Shown here piece by piece: positions 32,322-41,094 of a stretch of 64,000 nucleotides of DNA. Source of the DNA: Desmospora profundinema (GTDB lineage: Bacteria > Bacillota > Bacilli > Thermoactinomycetales > DSM-45169); NCBI RefSeq assembly GCF_031454155.1, contig NZ_JAVDQG010000008.1, positions 1 to 64,000 on the forward strand, given 5' to 3'. Positions within the stretch are counted from its first letter, which is position 1. Every line of letters starts with the position of its first letter. Both the position numbers and the translations under genes were made by a program. The notes under the pieces are model-generated. The model ran no database searches and was not told the origin of the DNA. It saw nothing but the letters and a program-made list of their open reading frames with translations.

Positions 32322-32836
32322 ATGACGATTCGATTGACCACGGCGCAAGCGATCATTCGCTTTTTAAATCAGCAGGTGGTTGAATTTGATGGAAAGGAAG
32401 AAAAGCTGGTCAAAGGGATCTTCACCATCTTTGGCCATGGGAACGTGCTGGGACTCGGACAGGCGTTGGAAGAGGACCCTGGGGATCTGGAAGTGTACCA
32501 GGGTAGAAACGAACAGGGGATGGCGCAAGCAGCCATGGCATTTGCAAAGCAAAAACACCGGAAGCAAATCATGGCCTGCACCTCCTCCATCGGTCCGGGC
32601 TCGGCCAATATGGTGACGGCCGCTGCGACGGCTTCCGCCAATAACATACCGCTGCTGCTTTTTCCCGGCGATACATTTGCCACCAGACAGCCGGATCCCG
32701 CTCTTCAGCAGATTGAACAACCACATGACTTCACGTCATGGCAAAAGAGGCGGATTTGGTGATTGGCCATAATCCGAACGTGCAAAAAGCCTATCAAAAC
32801 AAAGTAAAGAACCTGAAAAAAGAACGAAAATATTAA
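32322..32836 (+). pseudogene. iolD: IolD (THcHDO hydrolase) with a large internal deletion
   Basis: ATG 32322 begins a good IolD N-terminus: [68 protein letters not shown], and [19 protein letters not shown]. This is the ThDP enzyme's Pyr domain, including the Glu-bearing YQGRNEQGM segment. Near 32728 it breaks. One frame over it reads [33 protein letters not shown] and stops at 32836, plausibly the native C-terminus. A normal IolD has about 630 residues; some 170 remain. The ThDP-binding half is gone, so ring-opening of THcHDO cannot be catalysed by this product. Confidence 0.88.
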
Positions 32837-32865
32837 TAGAAAAAGAAAAGAGGGGAGAAACGGCA

Positions 32866-33801
32866 GTGAATCCATCGCCAAACCATTCTTATCGCATCGG
32901 AATCGCTCCCATCAGCTGGGTGAATGATGACATACCCGGTCTCGGTGATCACCATACACAAGATCAGGTGTTATCGGAAATGGCCGCGATCGGCTATCGT
33001 TTTACGGAAATGGGACGGCTGTTTATGCAAGACCCCGCATCGCTGAAAGCCAAATTGGACGAGTACGGCATCCAGCTCGCCAGCAAATTTGTAGGGACGC
33101 TATTTTCCGATGCGAGCCGCCTCGAAGAAGAGCTGCATTCCTTTGGAAAATGGGTTACCTACCTAAAAGAAATGGGCTGTGAGCATGTGATCACGTGTGA
33201 AATGGGCGGTTCCATGCATTGGGATCCCCGGCGTCCGGAAGACGAGATGTCCATTCAAAATCTGACCGACAGCGAATGGGAATCCCTGGTGGAGGGACTG
33301 CACCGGGCGGCGGACCTCTGTCACGAACAGGGGATGCAGCTGCTCTATCATTTCCATGCGGGCACGGTCGTAGAAACGGCGGCGGAGATTGATCGTTTAA
33401 TGGCGTCCACCGATCCCGCCCGCGTCCACTTGTTGTTTGATACGGGTCATGCCTTGGTTGGAGGGTACGACCCGCTGGAACTGCTGAAAAAATATCGAGA
33501 TCGGATTCCATATGTTCACTTGAAAGATGTTCGCCGTGAAGTGTTGGACAGAGTCAGAAAAGAGAAGCTGGACTTTCGCACCGCTGTAGTCAAAGGGCTG
33601 TTTACGGTTCCCGGTGATCCGGAAGGCTGTATCGATTTTAAACCGATCTTTCAGGAACTGATTGACCGCGGCTACGACGGTTGGTGGATCGTAGAAGCGG
33701 AGCAGGACCCGGCGGTGGCCCATCCTCACACCTATGCCAAGATGGCCAAGGATTACATTGATGCGACGATTCGATCTATTATCTCGGTAAATCATCGATA
33801 G
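32866..33801 (+). CDS. iolE: Inosose dehydratase
   Basis: A 311-residue protein from GTG 32866, preceded by GAGGGGAG. The sequence RIGIAPISWVNDDIPGLGDHHTQDQVLSEMAAIGYRFTEMGRLF is characteristic of IolE (2-keto-myo-inositol dehydratase), a TIM-barrel enzyme needing a divalent metal. Metal ligands appear as Glu in THITCEMGG-like EMGG, Asp/His in LLFDTGHALVGG, and Glu in WWIVEAEQDP. It converts scyllo-inosose to the trihydroxycyclohexanedione that IolD would open. It looks intact, though its downstream partner IolD is not. Confidence 0.93.
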   Translation: MNPSPNHSYRIGIAPISWVNDDIPGLGDHHTQDQVLSEMAAIGYRFTEMGRLFMQDPASLKAKLDEYGIQLASKFVGTLFSDASRLEEELHSFGKWVTYLKEMGCEHVITCEMGGSMHWDPRRPEDEMSIQNLTDSEWESLVEGLHRAADLCHEQGMQLLYHFHAGTVVETAAEIDRLMASTDPARVHLLFDTGHALVGGYDPLELLKKYRDRIPYVHLKDVRREVLDRVRKEKLDFRTAVVKGLFTVPGDPEGCIDFKPIFQELIDRGYDGWWIVEAEQDPAVAHPHTYAKMAKDYIDATIRSIISVNHR

Positions 33802-33877
33802 GAGGGAACGTGGATCGATGAAGGAGCCGGGAGCACCTTCTGCTCCGGCGAAATTGGGGAAGAAAGGATGATCCATC

Positions 33878-34717
33878 ATGGCGATGCTGTTGGCACAGGC
33901 AAATGCGCAAACAACGGGAAGCCAACCGATCGTTCAAGTGACCCCGGAACGTGCGGGGTGGACTTATACGGGCTTTGAAGTGTACCGGTTGAAAAAAGGA
34001 GAGTCGATCCGGCGGGAGGCGTCCGGTGTGGAACTTGCCGTCATCGTGTTGGAAGGAACCTGCCACATCCGGGCGGGAGGGGAAGCCTTTTCGTCCGTCG
34101 GCATGCGTACCTCCGTTTTCGAAGATAAATCTCCGGAAGGGGTGTATGCGCCTCCCGGTACAGAGGTGGAGGTGGAAGCTGCCACCAGGTGTGAAGTGGC
34201 GGTGGCGACAGCCGTGACGGAGGAAGGAACGGGCCCGGTCCGCCGCATCACCCCCGCCGATATCCCCTATGAGCGACGGGGAGAGGGAAATACCCGGCGC
34301 TATATCCGCCATATCCTGGATGAGCATCATCCGGCGGCCAAGCTGCTGCTGGTGGAAGTGGTGACGCCTGCCGGCAACTGGTCCAGTTTTCCTCCTCATA
34401 AGCACGACACCGAATCCGCCGAGGAGGCCTACCTGGAAGAGACGTATTATCATCGGCTTCATCCATCCCATGGACAGGCGTGGCAACGGGTGTACGACAA
34501 ACAGGGCCTGGATGAGGTTCTCACGCCGCGGGACGGGGATGTGGTGATGGTTCCACGGGGTTATCATCCGGTTACGGCCCCCCCTGGGTTTTCCTCCTAT
34601 TACCTCAATGTGATGGCCGGGCACCATCGGACGTGGAAATTTCAAATCGATCACGACTTCCAACATATCGCCCCCAAGGACGGAAACATCATGGGAAAAG
34701 TGGAGCAGCCGCGCTGA
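33878..34717 (+). CDS. iolB: 5-deoxy-glucuronate isomerase
   Basis: A 279-residue cupin-fold protein from ATG 33878, with GAAAGGA nine bases upstream. The segment WSSFPPHKHDTESAEEAYLEETYYHRLHP provides the metal-binding His-x-His and Glu, and GDVVMVPRGYHPVTAPPGFSSYYLNVMAGHHRTWKF supplies the fourth His, as in IolB. It converts 5-deoxy-glucuronate to 5-keto-2-deoxygluconate. The 76-bp gap after iolE holds an AGGAGGGAAC-GTG start signal leading to an immediate stop, possibly the trace of a deleted iolC. Confidence 0.93.
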   Translation: MAMLLAQANAQTTGSQPIVQVTPERAGWTYTGFEVYRLKKGESIRREASGVELAVIVLEGTCHIRAGGEAFSSVGMRTSVFEDKSPEGVYAPPGTEVEVEAATRCEVAVATAVTEEGTGPVRRITPADIPYERRGEGNTRRYIRHILDEHHPAAKLLLVEVVTPAGNWSSFPPHKHDTESAEEAYLEETYYHRLHPSHGQAWQRVYDKQGLDEVLTPRDGDVVMVPRGYHPVTAPPGFSSYYLNVMAGHHRTWKFQIDHDFQHIAPKDGNIMGKVEQPR

Positions 34718-34747
34718 TCCGCGATGGAAGAAAGGAGTGGACCCGGT

Positions 34748-35590
34748 ATGAATCAGTTGGAACGAGAAGATTGGCTTTCCATCATCCTGGAACATCCAAC
34801 AATCAAGGCCGTATCCTTTGTCGGTTCCCAACCGGTGGCAGAATACGTATACAAAAGTGCCTCCGCCAACGGCAAGCGGGCTCAGGCCCTGGCCGGTGCC
34901 AAAAACCACTCCGTGGTGATGCCCGACGCCAACCTGGATACCGCCGTGAAAGGGATCGTAGGAGCTGCCTTCGGTTCCGCCGGGGAGCACTGCATGGCCT
35001 GCTCCGTCGTGGTGGCCGTTGGAGACATTGCCGATGAACTGGTGGATCGGCTGACGAAAGCTTCGGATGAGATCACAATCGGGAACGGGCTGGAAGAGGA
35101 CGTCTTCCTCGGCCCGGTGATCCGGGATACGCATAAGGAGCGCACGCTGAGTTACATCGAAAACGGGGAAAAAGAAGGGGCCCGTCTGGTTCGGGACGGC
35201 CGGGCAGACAATCTGCTTGAGGAGGGCTGGTTTGTGGGTCCCACTATTTTTGATGATGTCAAACCCGGCATGACCATTTGGGAGGACGAGATCTTCGCCC
35301 CGGTTCTGTCGGTGGTGCGGGCCCACGATCTGACCGAAGCCATCCAAATCGCCAGCCAGTCCCGCTTTGCAAACGGCATGTGCATTTACACCGACAGTGC
35401 CAGAGCCGTTCGCCAATTCCGGGAGGAGGCGGATGCCGGTATGTTGGGTGTCAATGTGGGGGTTCCCGCCCCGATGGCCTTCTTCCCCTTTTCCGGCTGG
35501 AAGGATTCATTCTATGGCGACTTGCACGCCAACGGCCGGGACGGAGTGGAGTTTTACACCCGCAAGAAAATGGTGACGGCACGGTATTAA
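34748..35590 (+). pseudogene. iolA: Methylmalonate-semialdehyde dehydrogenase (IolA/MmsA), N-terminus missing
   Basis: ATG 34748 follows AAGGAG and gives 280 residues. From residue 12 on ([66 protein letters not shown]) it matches the second half of IolA/MmsA, up to the native end [16 protein letters not shown]. The catalytic Cys is retained in [11 protein letters not shown] full enzyme has about 485 residues; roughly 200, including most of the NAD-binding domain, are lost, and the first 11 residues ([11 protein letters not shown]) do not belong to IolA. The frame is open so a stable fragment could be made, but dehydrogenase activity is unlikely. Confidence 0.85.
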
Positions 35591-35654
35591 AAAATGTCCC
35601 GTTAGGCGCATTTGAGACCTATAATCGGAATGGTCCCAGATCGGCACGGTGATT

Positions 35655-35692
35655 CCCCTACCCCTGTCCCTGTATACGGGATGGGGGTTTTG
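35655..35692 (+). terminator. Terminator at the end of the iol locus
   Basis: CCCCTGTCCC and GGGATGGGGG pair around TGTATAC, followed by TTTTG. Confidence 0.75.
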
Positions 35693-35854
35693 CATGTTTG
35701 TCAGCTGGAACGCTGACGGTACCGATCTAGACCGAAGGTTGTATGGAATCCGGCCAGTCATCCCCGTTACCATAATAGAGACCATATAAAAAAATAGAGA
35801 TAGACCCATGAGAGGAGAAAAGAGTGTGGGGACGGAAATGAAGGGGGTTTTTCG

Positions 35855-37360
35855 ATGGAAAAATCAGACAAATCAGACCATCCCTCTAAACGGAAGGTGG
35901 AGATCGTCGATCGACCGCCGGTTGACGAGCGGGCGTTGCGACAGTTACCCGAGGTGGAGGTGGTGAGAACCGGCGATGATGAAGAGGAGGAACGGGAAGA
36001 GGAAATAATGGGTGGGAAAAAGGAGGAGCCGGCCCCACTTCCATCCGAGAAGAGGGAAGCGCCTCCGCGTCGTCGCCTGTGGCCCGTCACCCTGTCTTTG
36101 ATCGTGGTCTTGTTGATGGGTTTGATCGGGTGGGGGTGGCAAGAGAATTGGTTTTCCCCCGGTCCCCAACTGATCCTCACTCATAACCAAAAAACATGGA
36201 CGCTGGATTTGACCCGTGTCGGTTATGACGGGGAACGGATAGAAAGTGTGGATCGTCAACAGTTGCGTGCCTGGTTGGAGTCGGTGGCGCAAGAAGTGGA
36301 CCGGCCCCCCAAGAACGCCCGGATGGAGCGATGGGGAGAGCCGATCGAGAGAAGTAAACCCGGGACGGTTTTGGATGTGGATATGATCGAGGAGGAATGG
36401 CTGAAACAGCTGGAAGGAGTCGTGGATCGTCCCCAGCCGGCACCGATGGTGCAGGTGGAACCTCAGGTGAAGGAAGAAGACTTTCACGGTGTGGATCAGC
36501 AGGAATGGGCTCGTTTTACCACCTGGTTTGATTCCGCCCAGGAAGAAAGAACGGCCAATATCATCCGTTCGGCCGAAGTGTTGGACGGCCGGGTGATCAA
36601 CCCCGGTGAAACCGTCTCCTTTCTCGGCGAAGTGGGAGAAGGGAGTGACTATAATGCGGTTGTTCGGACAGTGGACGGTACCCCTCACGAGATCCCTGGC
36701 GGGGGAGTGTCCCAGACGGCATCCACGTTGTTTAACACGGTCGATCAAATAAGCCTTGAAATCATTGAACGTCATACTTACAGTGACCGTGACAGTTACG
36801 TGGCTGTCGGAAGGGATGCATTTGTGCGATGGGGAGAAGGGGAGAGAGATTTTCGGTTTCGAAACTCCCTCAACCATCCCATCCTGATTCGGACGGAGTC
36901 GGGGGCCGGATTTATCACGGTGAGCCTTTATTCCAACCCGGAAGCCGATCCCCAGATAAAAGTGATTCCGCCTGCGCTGGAGCGGGTGGAGCCGGAAAGT
37001 GACGCCTTTGAACCGTTGCCGGGAGAAGAACCGGATACGCCGGAGGAAAACAATGGATCCGCCTCCGAGGGCAAAGGAGGACGGGATGGATCCGAGCAGA
37101 CGGGAACGCCGGAATCCCGCGATCCGTCAGGGCCGGGATCACCCGGGAATGACCGCGGAGGGGGGGATCCCGATGATGGAGAGGACCGGGACAACGAAGC
37201 CGGAGAGCAGCCGAATCCCCCTCATCCGGATCCCGGTGACGATGATTCAGAAGAGGAACCGGAGGAACCCGGGGGTACACCCTCCCCCGGGAATCCACCG
37301 GAAGAGCCGCCCCAAGAGGAATCATCTCAGGAGGAGGGGGATGAGGAGGATGTGGCCTGA
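35855..37360 (+). CDS. VanW-family membrane-anchored protein
   Basis: A 501-residue protein. A charged cytosolic tail of about 73 residues is followed by one membrane helix (about 75-95, LWPVTLSLIVVLLMGLIGWGW). The extracellular part holds a VanW domain at about 235-370: RTANIIRSAEVLDGRVINPGETVSFLGEVGEGSDYNAVVRTVDGTPHEIPGGGVSQTASTLFNTVDQISLEIIERH...SYVAVGRDAFV. The last 110 residues are a disordered run of Glu, Asp, Gly and Pro. VanW proteins occur with vancomycin-resistance genes and more widely in spore formers; their biochemical role is not established. No van genes are present here. It is monocistronic. Confidence 0.88.
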   Translation: MEKSDKSDHPSKRKVEIVDRPPVDERALRQLPEVEVVRTGDDEEEEREEEIMGGKKEEPAPLPSEKREAPPRRRLWPVTLSLIVVLLMGLIGWGWQENWFSPGPQLILTHNQKTWTLDLTRVGYDGERIESVDRQQLRAWLESVAQEVDRPPKNARMERWGEPIERSKPGTVLDVDMIEEEWLKQLEGVVDRPQPAPMVQVEPQVKEEDFHGVDQQEWARFTTWFDSAQEERTANIIRSAEVLDGRVINPGETVSFLGEVGEGSDYNAVVRTVDGTPHEIPGGGVSQTASTLFNTVDQISLEIIERHTYSDRDSYVAVGRDAFVRWGEGERDFRFRNSLNHPILIRTESGAGFITVSLYSNPEADPQIKVIPPALERVEPESDAFEPLPGEEPDTPEENNGSASEGKGGRDGSEQTGTPESRDPSGPGSPGNDRGGGDPDDGEDRDNEAGEQPNPPHPDPGDDDSEEEPEEPGGTPSPGNPPEEPPQEESSQEEGDEEDVA

Positions 37361-37387
37361 AGAAAGGGCAACGGGTTCCGACAAAAC

Positions 37388-37434
37388 AAGGACGTTTCCC
37401 GCCGAGTTTGACACGGTGTGGGGAAACGTCCTTA
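37388..37434. terminator. Terminator after the VanW gene
   Basis: AAGGACGTTTCCC and GGGAAACGTCCTT form a 13-bp stem around a roughly 20-base loop; TT-rich sequence follows on the plus side and the remnant epimerase converges from the other. Confidence 0.8.
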
Positions 37435-37453
37435 TTTGATATATGGATGAAGT

Positions 37454-37672
37454 TCAGGATGTCAGTCCCCGGAGGGTCGCTTCCAGGTCGGTGTGTTGAA
37501 ACCGGAACCCTTCGTCCAGGAATTTCTGAGGAATGCAATTTCGTCCGGTCAAGGCCAGACCGGGGTCGGCCCGCATCACCAGATGGGCGCCCAGCCACAC
37601 CATCGGAGTGGGGGCCGGCGGAGCCCATCTCGTCAAAAAACCAGATCCTCCAGGAAGAACAAACTTGGCCAC
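37454..37672 (-). pseudogene. TIGR01777/DUF1731 epimerase collapsed by internal deletion
   Basis: A 72-codon minus-strand frame starts MAKFVLPGGSGFLTRWAPP. This is the beginning of an NAD-dependent epimerase of the TIGR01777 (YfcH-like) family, whose nucleotide loop is GGSGFLGR. It passes directly into MVWLGAHLVMRADPGLALTGRNCIPQKFLDEGFRFQHTDLEATLRGL, which is the DUF1731 C-terminal end of the same family. About 220 central residues are missing and the two ends remain in frame. A stable product is unlikely. This is the cleanest internal-deletion example in the window. Confidence 0.8.
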
Positions 37673-37834
37673 CTCATCACTCCTCTCGCATGGATCCTCA
37701 TTCTCTTTAATCGTAACAAACTGGTAGACAGTGTAAAGAAAAACACTCCCACCCTATGGAAGTGCTTTTAAACAGCAAAAACCTCAAATTTGATCTAGTA
37801 TGAACGCTCCAACCATCCCTTCATCATCCAACTT
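37673..37834. other. Short AT-rich gap
   Basis: No gene seen. AAAACACTCCCACC and GGAAGTGCTTTT near 37739-37770 form a weak imperfect stem that could end the methyltransferase transcript. Confidence 0.35.
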
Positions 37835-38608
37835 CTATTCCTTCACAGCGGCGATTCGAATCCGCCTGTAATCCGCATACCAGGTTCCGTCTTTCATTAA
37901 TTCGGCTTCTACGTCTTCTTGGATTACGTGATAGAGGTCCTCCCGATCCGAAGGTGACAGATCAGAAAAGAAATCGTCCGCAAACATATCCAGCCAGTGT
38001 CTCAATCCATCGGTCCCATCGGGAAGCGGGGTCGGCCTGTCAAAATGGATGGCGTATGTGACACGAAAACCCTGCTTCTCCAACAGGGTGCTGTATTCGC
38101 CGATACTGGGAAAATACCACGGATTCCGGTCGGAGGCGGATAAACCGTAGGGGGCGAGTCCGTTTCCGATCCCGCGCATGATCGCGGCTACATTATCCTT
38201 GCCGCCAAACTCGGCGACAAACCGACCGCCGGGCCGCAAGGCGCGCCATACGGCTTCCACCGCTTGAGAGGCTTGTTTCACCCAGTGGAGAGCGGCATTG
38301 GAAAAAACCGCGTCAAACGGTTCCGACGTTTGGTAGTGAACCATGTTTTTCACCGCAAAGGGGATGTCGGGATGCTTTCGTTTCGCCGTTTCAATCATGG
38401 ACGGGGCCAAGTCGATGCCGACGGGAAGCGCTCCGGATTGGGCGATTTCGAATGTGAGATCTCCCGTTCCGCATCCGATGTCCAAAATGCGTTCTCCCGG
38501 CTGGGGATGAAGCAAGTCCACGACCCCTTTTCCCATATGGGAGACGAAATAGATTTTGTCATCATACAGTTGGGCGTCCCATCTGTTTTGTGAGACGGTC
38601 TCTCCCAT
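37835..38608 (-). CDS. Class I SAM-dependent methyltransferase
   Basis: A 257-residue protein. ATG 38608 (MGETVSQNRWDAQLYDDKIYFVSHMG) lies eight bases after AAAGGAGG; an in-frame ATG at 38638 is upstream of that site. SAM motif I is ILDIGCGTGDLTFEIA and later motifs include FDAVFSNAALHWV and LRPGGRFVAEFGG. The layout resembles trans-aconitate 2-methyltransferase-like enzymes and other small-molecule methyltransferases; the substrate is not readable. It is monocistronic and divergent from nothing, lying between two minus-strand genes. Confidence 0.9.
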   Translation of the reverse strand: MGETVSQNRWDAQLYDDKIYFVSHMGKGVVDLLHPQPGERILDIGCGTGDLTFEIAQSGALPVGIDLAPSMIETAKRKHPDIPFAVKNMVHYQTSEPFDAVFSNAALHWVKQASQAVEAVWRALRPGGRFVAEFGGKDNVAAIMRGIGNGLAPYGLSASDRNPWYFPSIGEYSTLLEKQGFRVTYAIHFDRPTPLPDGTDGLRHWLDMFADDFFSDLSPSDREDLYHVIQEDVEAELMKDGTWYADYRRIRIAAVKE

Positions 38609-38738
38609 GGTCCATGCCTCCTTTGATGGAAAGTCCAATAAATGTTGGAACGAAGATTAAAACCTTTCAATCATTTTATCAGGGTGGGTGTCGGAAGTAA
38701 AAAGAAGTTTCACGCCCTGGTGCGGGAAGTTGACAATC

Positions 38739-38778
38739 ATAAAAAAACCCCCGCAGGATTTACCCTGCGGGGATGGTT
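38739..38778 (-). terminator. Chitinase terminator
   Basis: On the minus strand CCATCCCCGCAGGG and CCTGCGGGGG(T) pair around TAAAT and are followed by seven T residues, just past the chitinase stop. Confidence 0.9.
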
Positions 38779-38780
38779 TG

Positions 38781-40622
38781 TCATGGCAGGTCCCGGCGGA
38801 CTTTGGCCAGGAGTTCGTGGTTGCGGTCGGCGGAGAGTTCCCAGAACATGGCGCCTGCCAACCTCTGCTCTTTGATGAAGCGGGTTTTGTGGCCGATGGA
38901 TTCCTCATCGTCGTAGGAGATAAAGGTTCCCGTCTGAGGGTTGAACAGCCAGGGTACTTTGGCAGCGTCATTCCAATAGCGGGTAAACCCGTTTTTGTTT
39001 ACATAGTTGTTTTTGATATCGGTATAGTCCAACACACCGGGTTCCCATGTGCCCTGGGAGGGGCCGGAACAATTCTGGTACAGGCCGTTGTTGGCGGAGC
39101 CGCAGCCGGTCCAGCCCCGGCCGTAAAAGGGAAGGCCCATGATCAGCTTGCTGGCCGGAACGCCGGCGTTTAAGTGGCCTTGTACTGCGGCCTGCACGTT
39201 AAAGGTGTTGGCCTGCGGGAAAGGATCAGCAGGATCGCGGAAGAGGGGGGCGTTGTTGCCGCTCATCTGTTCCCAGCTTCCATGGAAGTCGTAAGTCATG
39301 ATATTGATCCAGTCGAGATGGCGCTGGACCTGATCCAGCTCAGTGTTTTGCACATAGTTGGGTCCGGCCCCGGAGGCGATGGTCAGCAGGTATTGCTTTC
39401 CGTCTGCCCGGCCCGCTTCATTCAGCTTCTCCCGTACTTTTTGCAACAACAGGGTGAAATTGCGCTTGTCCTCCGGCCGGCCCGGATGCAATCCCCCGGA
39501 TACGGGATACTCCCAGTCCAGATCCACCCCGTCGAATCCCCACTCCCGGACAAAGCGGACAGCGCTGTTGGCAAACTTGGTACGGGACGCATCGGTGAGG
39601 GCGGCGTCGGAGAAATTGCCGGACCAAGTCCATCCCCCTACGGAGATGAGGGTTTTCAGGTGGGGATGCCGCTGTTTCAGTTTGTTCAATTGGTTGAAAT
39701 TGCCCCGCTTACAGCCGGGTTCCCAACAATCCCCGGGGAAAAACTTGTCCGTGTCCGCATAGGTGTCCCCCACCACGATTTCCCCGTTGGCGATATTGGC
39801 GAAAGCGTAGTTGATATGGGTCACTTTGGAAGCGTCGATGTCGGTTACTTGGTAATTGCGGTCGTAGGTGGCCCAGCCGGGGTAATAGGCGATGATCTTG
39901 TGCTGGGAGTTGCCGTTGCTGTCTTCCTTTTGCGTACGGGCTGTGACGGCATTGCTGGCGGCGGAGACATTTCCTGCAGCGTCAAATGCTTTCACGGTAT
40001 AGGTGTAGGAGGTATCCGGATTTAATCCGGTGTCCGTAAACGAAGGGGTTTGGACGGTGGCGATTTCGGTATCTCCGCGGTACACATGGTACCCCGTCAC
40101 ACCGACGTTGTCCTTGGACGCCTCCCACCGCAGGGAGACCGAGGTAGCGGTAGTGGAAGCGACCCGCAGGTTGGCGGGGGCTGTGGGGGCTTCCTTGTCC
40201 TCTTCTCCGCCGCCTCCGCCGTTTACCCGGAGCGAAATCGTTTCACTGGAAGTGGAACCTGCGCTGTTGATCAGTTCCGCCCGATACTGGTAGGTGCCAG
40301 AGGGCTTGTTTCGAAATTGGACAAACGCGTACTGGGGGTTAGGTGAGTTTTCGTTCAGGTTTTCCGTGTGGATGAGACGCCCGTTTTCATACAGCTTCCA
40401 GGAGGTACCGTTGACTCCCCACCAGAGGTTCATTTCCACCTTGTAGTTTCCATCGTTGTTCCAGTGGGTGTGGTTCAGTGCCGGCTTTCCGGGAGGTTCG
40501 GCTGCGGCTGCCACGGAGGCAGAGGATTGTCCCATCAAGGGAATCAACAAAACGAAGGCCATCAACAGGCAAAACCAAGTCTTGCGCGGCTGGGAGCGAA
40601 GGGATTGAAACCAGTCAGCCAT
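38781..40622 (-). CDS. Secreted GH18 chitinase with FnIII domain
   Basis: A 613-residue secreted protein. A Sec signal peptide (TWFCLLMAFVLLIPLMGQSSASVAAAA) is followed by an Ig-like ChiA-N/chitin-interacting domain (about 45-130). A fibronectin type III domain comes next (about 143-232, APTAPANLRVASTTATSVSLRWEAS). The GH18 barrel (about 240-613) has the catalytic motif FDGVDLDWEYP, whose Glu is the acid, plus SVGGWTWSGNFS and MTYDFHGSWEQ. Family A bacterial chitinases of this form degrade crystalline chitin endo- or processively. An AAGCGCTT operator about 60 bp upstream (40681) suggests catabolite control along with the amylase. Confidence 0.95.
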   Translation of the reverse strand: MADWFQSLRSQPRKTWFCLLMAFVLLIPLMGQSSASVAAAAEPPGKPALNHTHWNNDGNYKVEMNLWWGVNGTSWKLYENGRLIHTENLNENSPNPQYAFVQFRNKPSGTYQYRAELINSAGSTSSETISLRVNGGGGGEEDKEAPTAPANLRVASTTATSVSLRWEASKDNVGVTGYHVYRGDTEIATVQTPSFTDTGLNPDTSYTYTVKAFDAAGNVSAASNAVTARTQKEDSNGNSQHKIIAYYPGWATYDRNYQVTDIDASKVTHINYAFANIANGEIVVGDTYADTDKFFPGDCWEPGCKRGNFNQLNKLKQRHPHLKTLISVGGWTWSGNFSDAALTDASRTKFANSAVRFVREWGFDGVDLDWEYPVSGGLHPGRPEDKRNFTLLLQKVREKLNEAGRADGKQYLLTIASGAGPNYVQNTELDQVQRHLDWINIMTYDFHGSWEQMSGNNAPLFRDPADPFPQANTFNVQAAVQGHLNAGVPASKLIMGLPFYGRGWTGCGSANNGLYQNCSGPSQGTWEPGVLDYTDIKNNYVNKNGFTRYWNDAAKVPWLFNPQTGTFISYDDEESIGHKTRFIKEQRLAGAMFWELSADRNHELLAKVRRDLP

Positions 40623-41094
40623 TTCGATTCACTCCATTTCAAATATTTTGAATAAAAGGACAACAACCCCCTCTGAAAAGTAAGCGCTTTCCTTTCTCTG
40701 TTTTGGTTCTGTCGTCTAGATGTATATACCAATTGTTGTGACGATTCATAGTATATCGAACAATCTCTCTTCTTTCAATCTCTATATTAAAAAAATAGTA
40801 GATAAAAATAATGAAGAAACTTTTGTAATTTATTTACATCAGAAACTGATCCGCTAGTCAGGGGGTTTGCCGTAGTGGGAAAGGGCGGATACGGTGATCA
40901 TATCTCTGTAATCGTCTATCTTTTTTAATGTCAAAAGAAGAGCGGTATATTTTATGTTTGGAGGAGCAAGAGCAGGAAATCCAGACTTTTCGTGTAGGGA
41001 ATAGGATAAAGGCATCCATCGAGCCCTTCATTTTTATAAATCAGCAAGCAGATGGGCATAAAAGAATACAGGTCGGTGAAAGGGATGAGAGGCC
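40623..41094. promoter_or_regulatory. Chitinase / DUF2254 divergent region
   Basis: A 470-bp AT-rich region holding an AAGCGCTT palindrome (TAAGCGCTTTCC at 40681-40692) in the chitinase leader. A short plus-strand frame of 56 codons from ATG 40928 lacks a ribosome site. No other gene was found. Confidence 0.45.
40681..40693. promoter_or_regulatory. cre-like operator of the chitinase gene
   Basis: TAAGCGCTTTCC with the palindrome AAGCGCTT at 40682-40689, about 60 bp upstream of the chitinase start codon. Likely CcpA or the LacI-type iol regulator. Confidence 0.6.

Noticed and set aside
33779-35416. A 545-codon minus-strand frame across iolB and iolA
   Set aside because: Antisense to two genes of known family; no start signal and no domain.
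37493-37771. Plus-strand ORF over the epimerase remnant
   Set aside because: The minus strand reads both ends of a known family in order; the plus frame has no recognisable feature.
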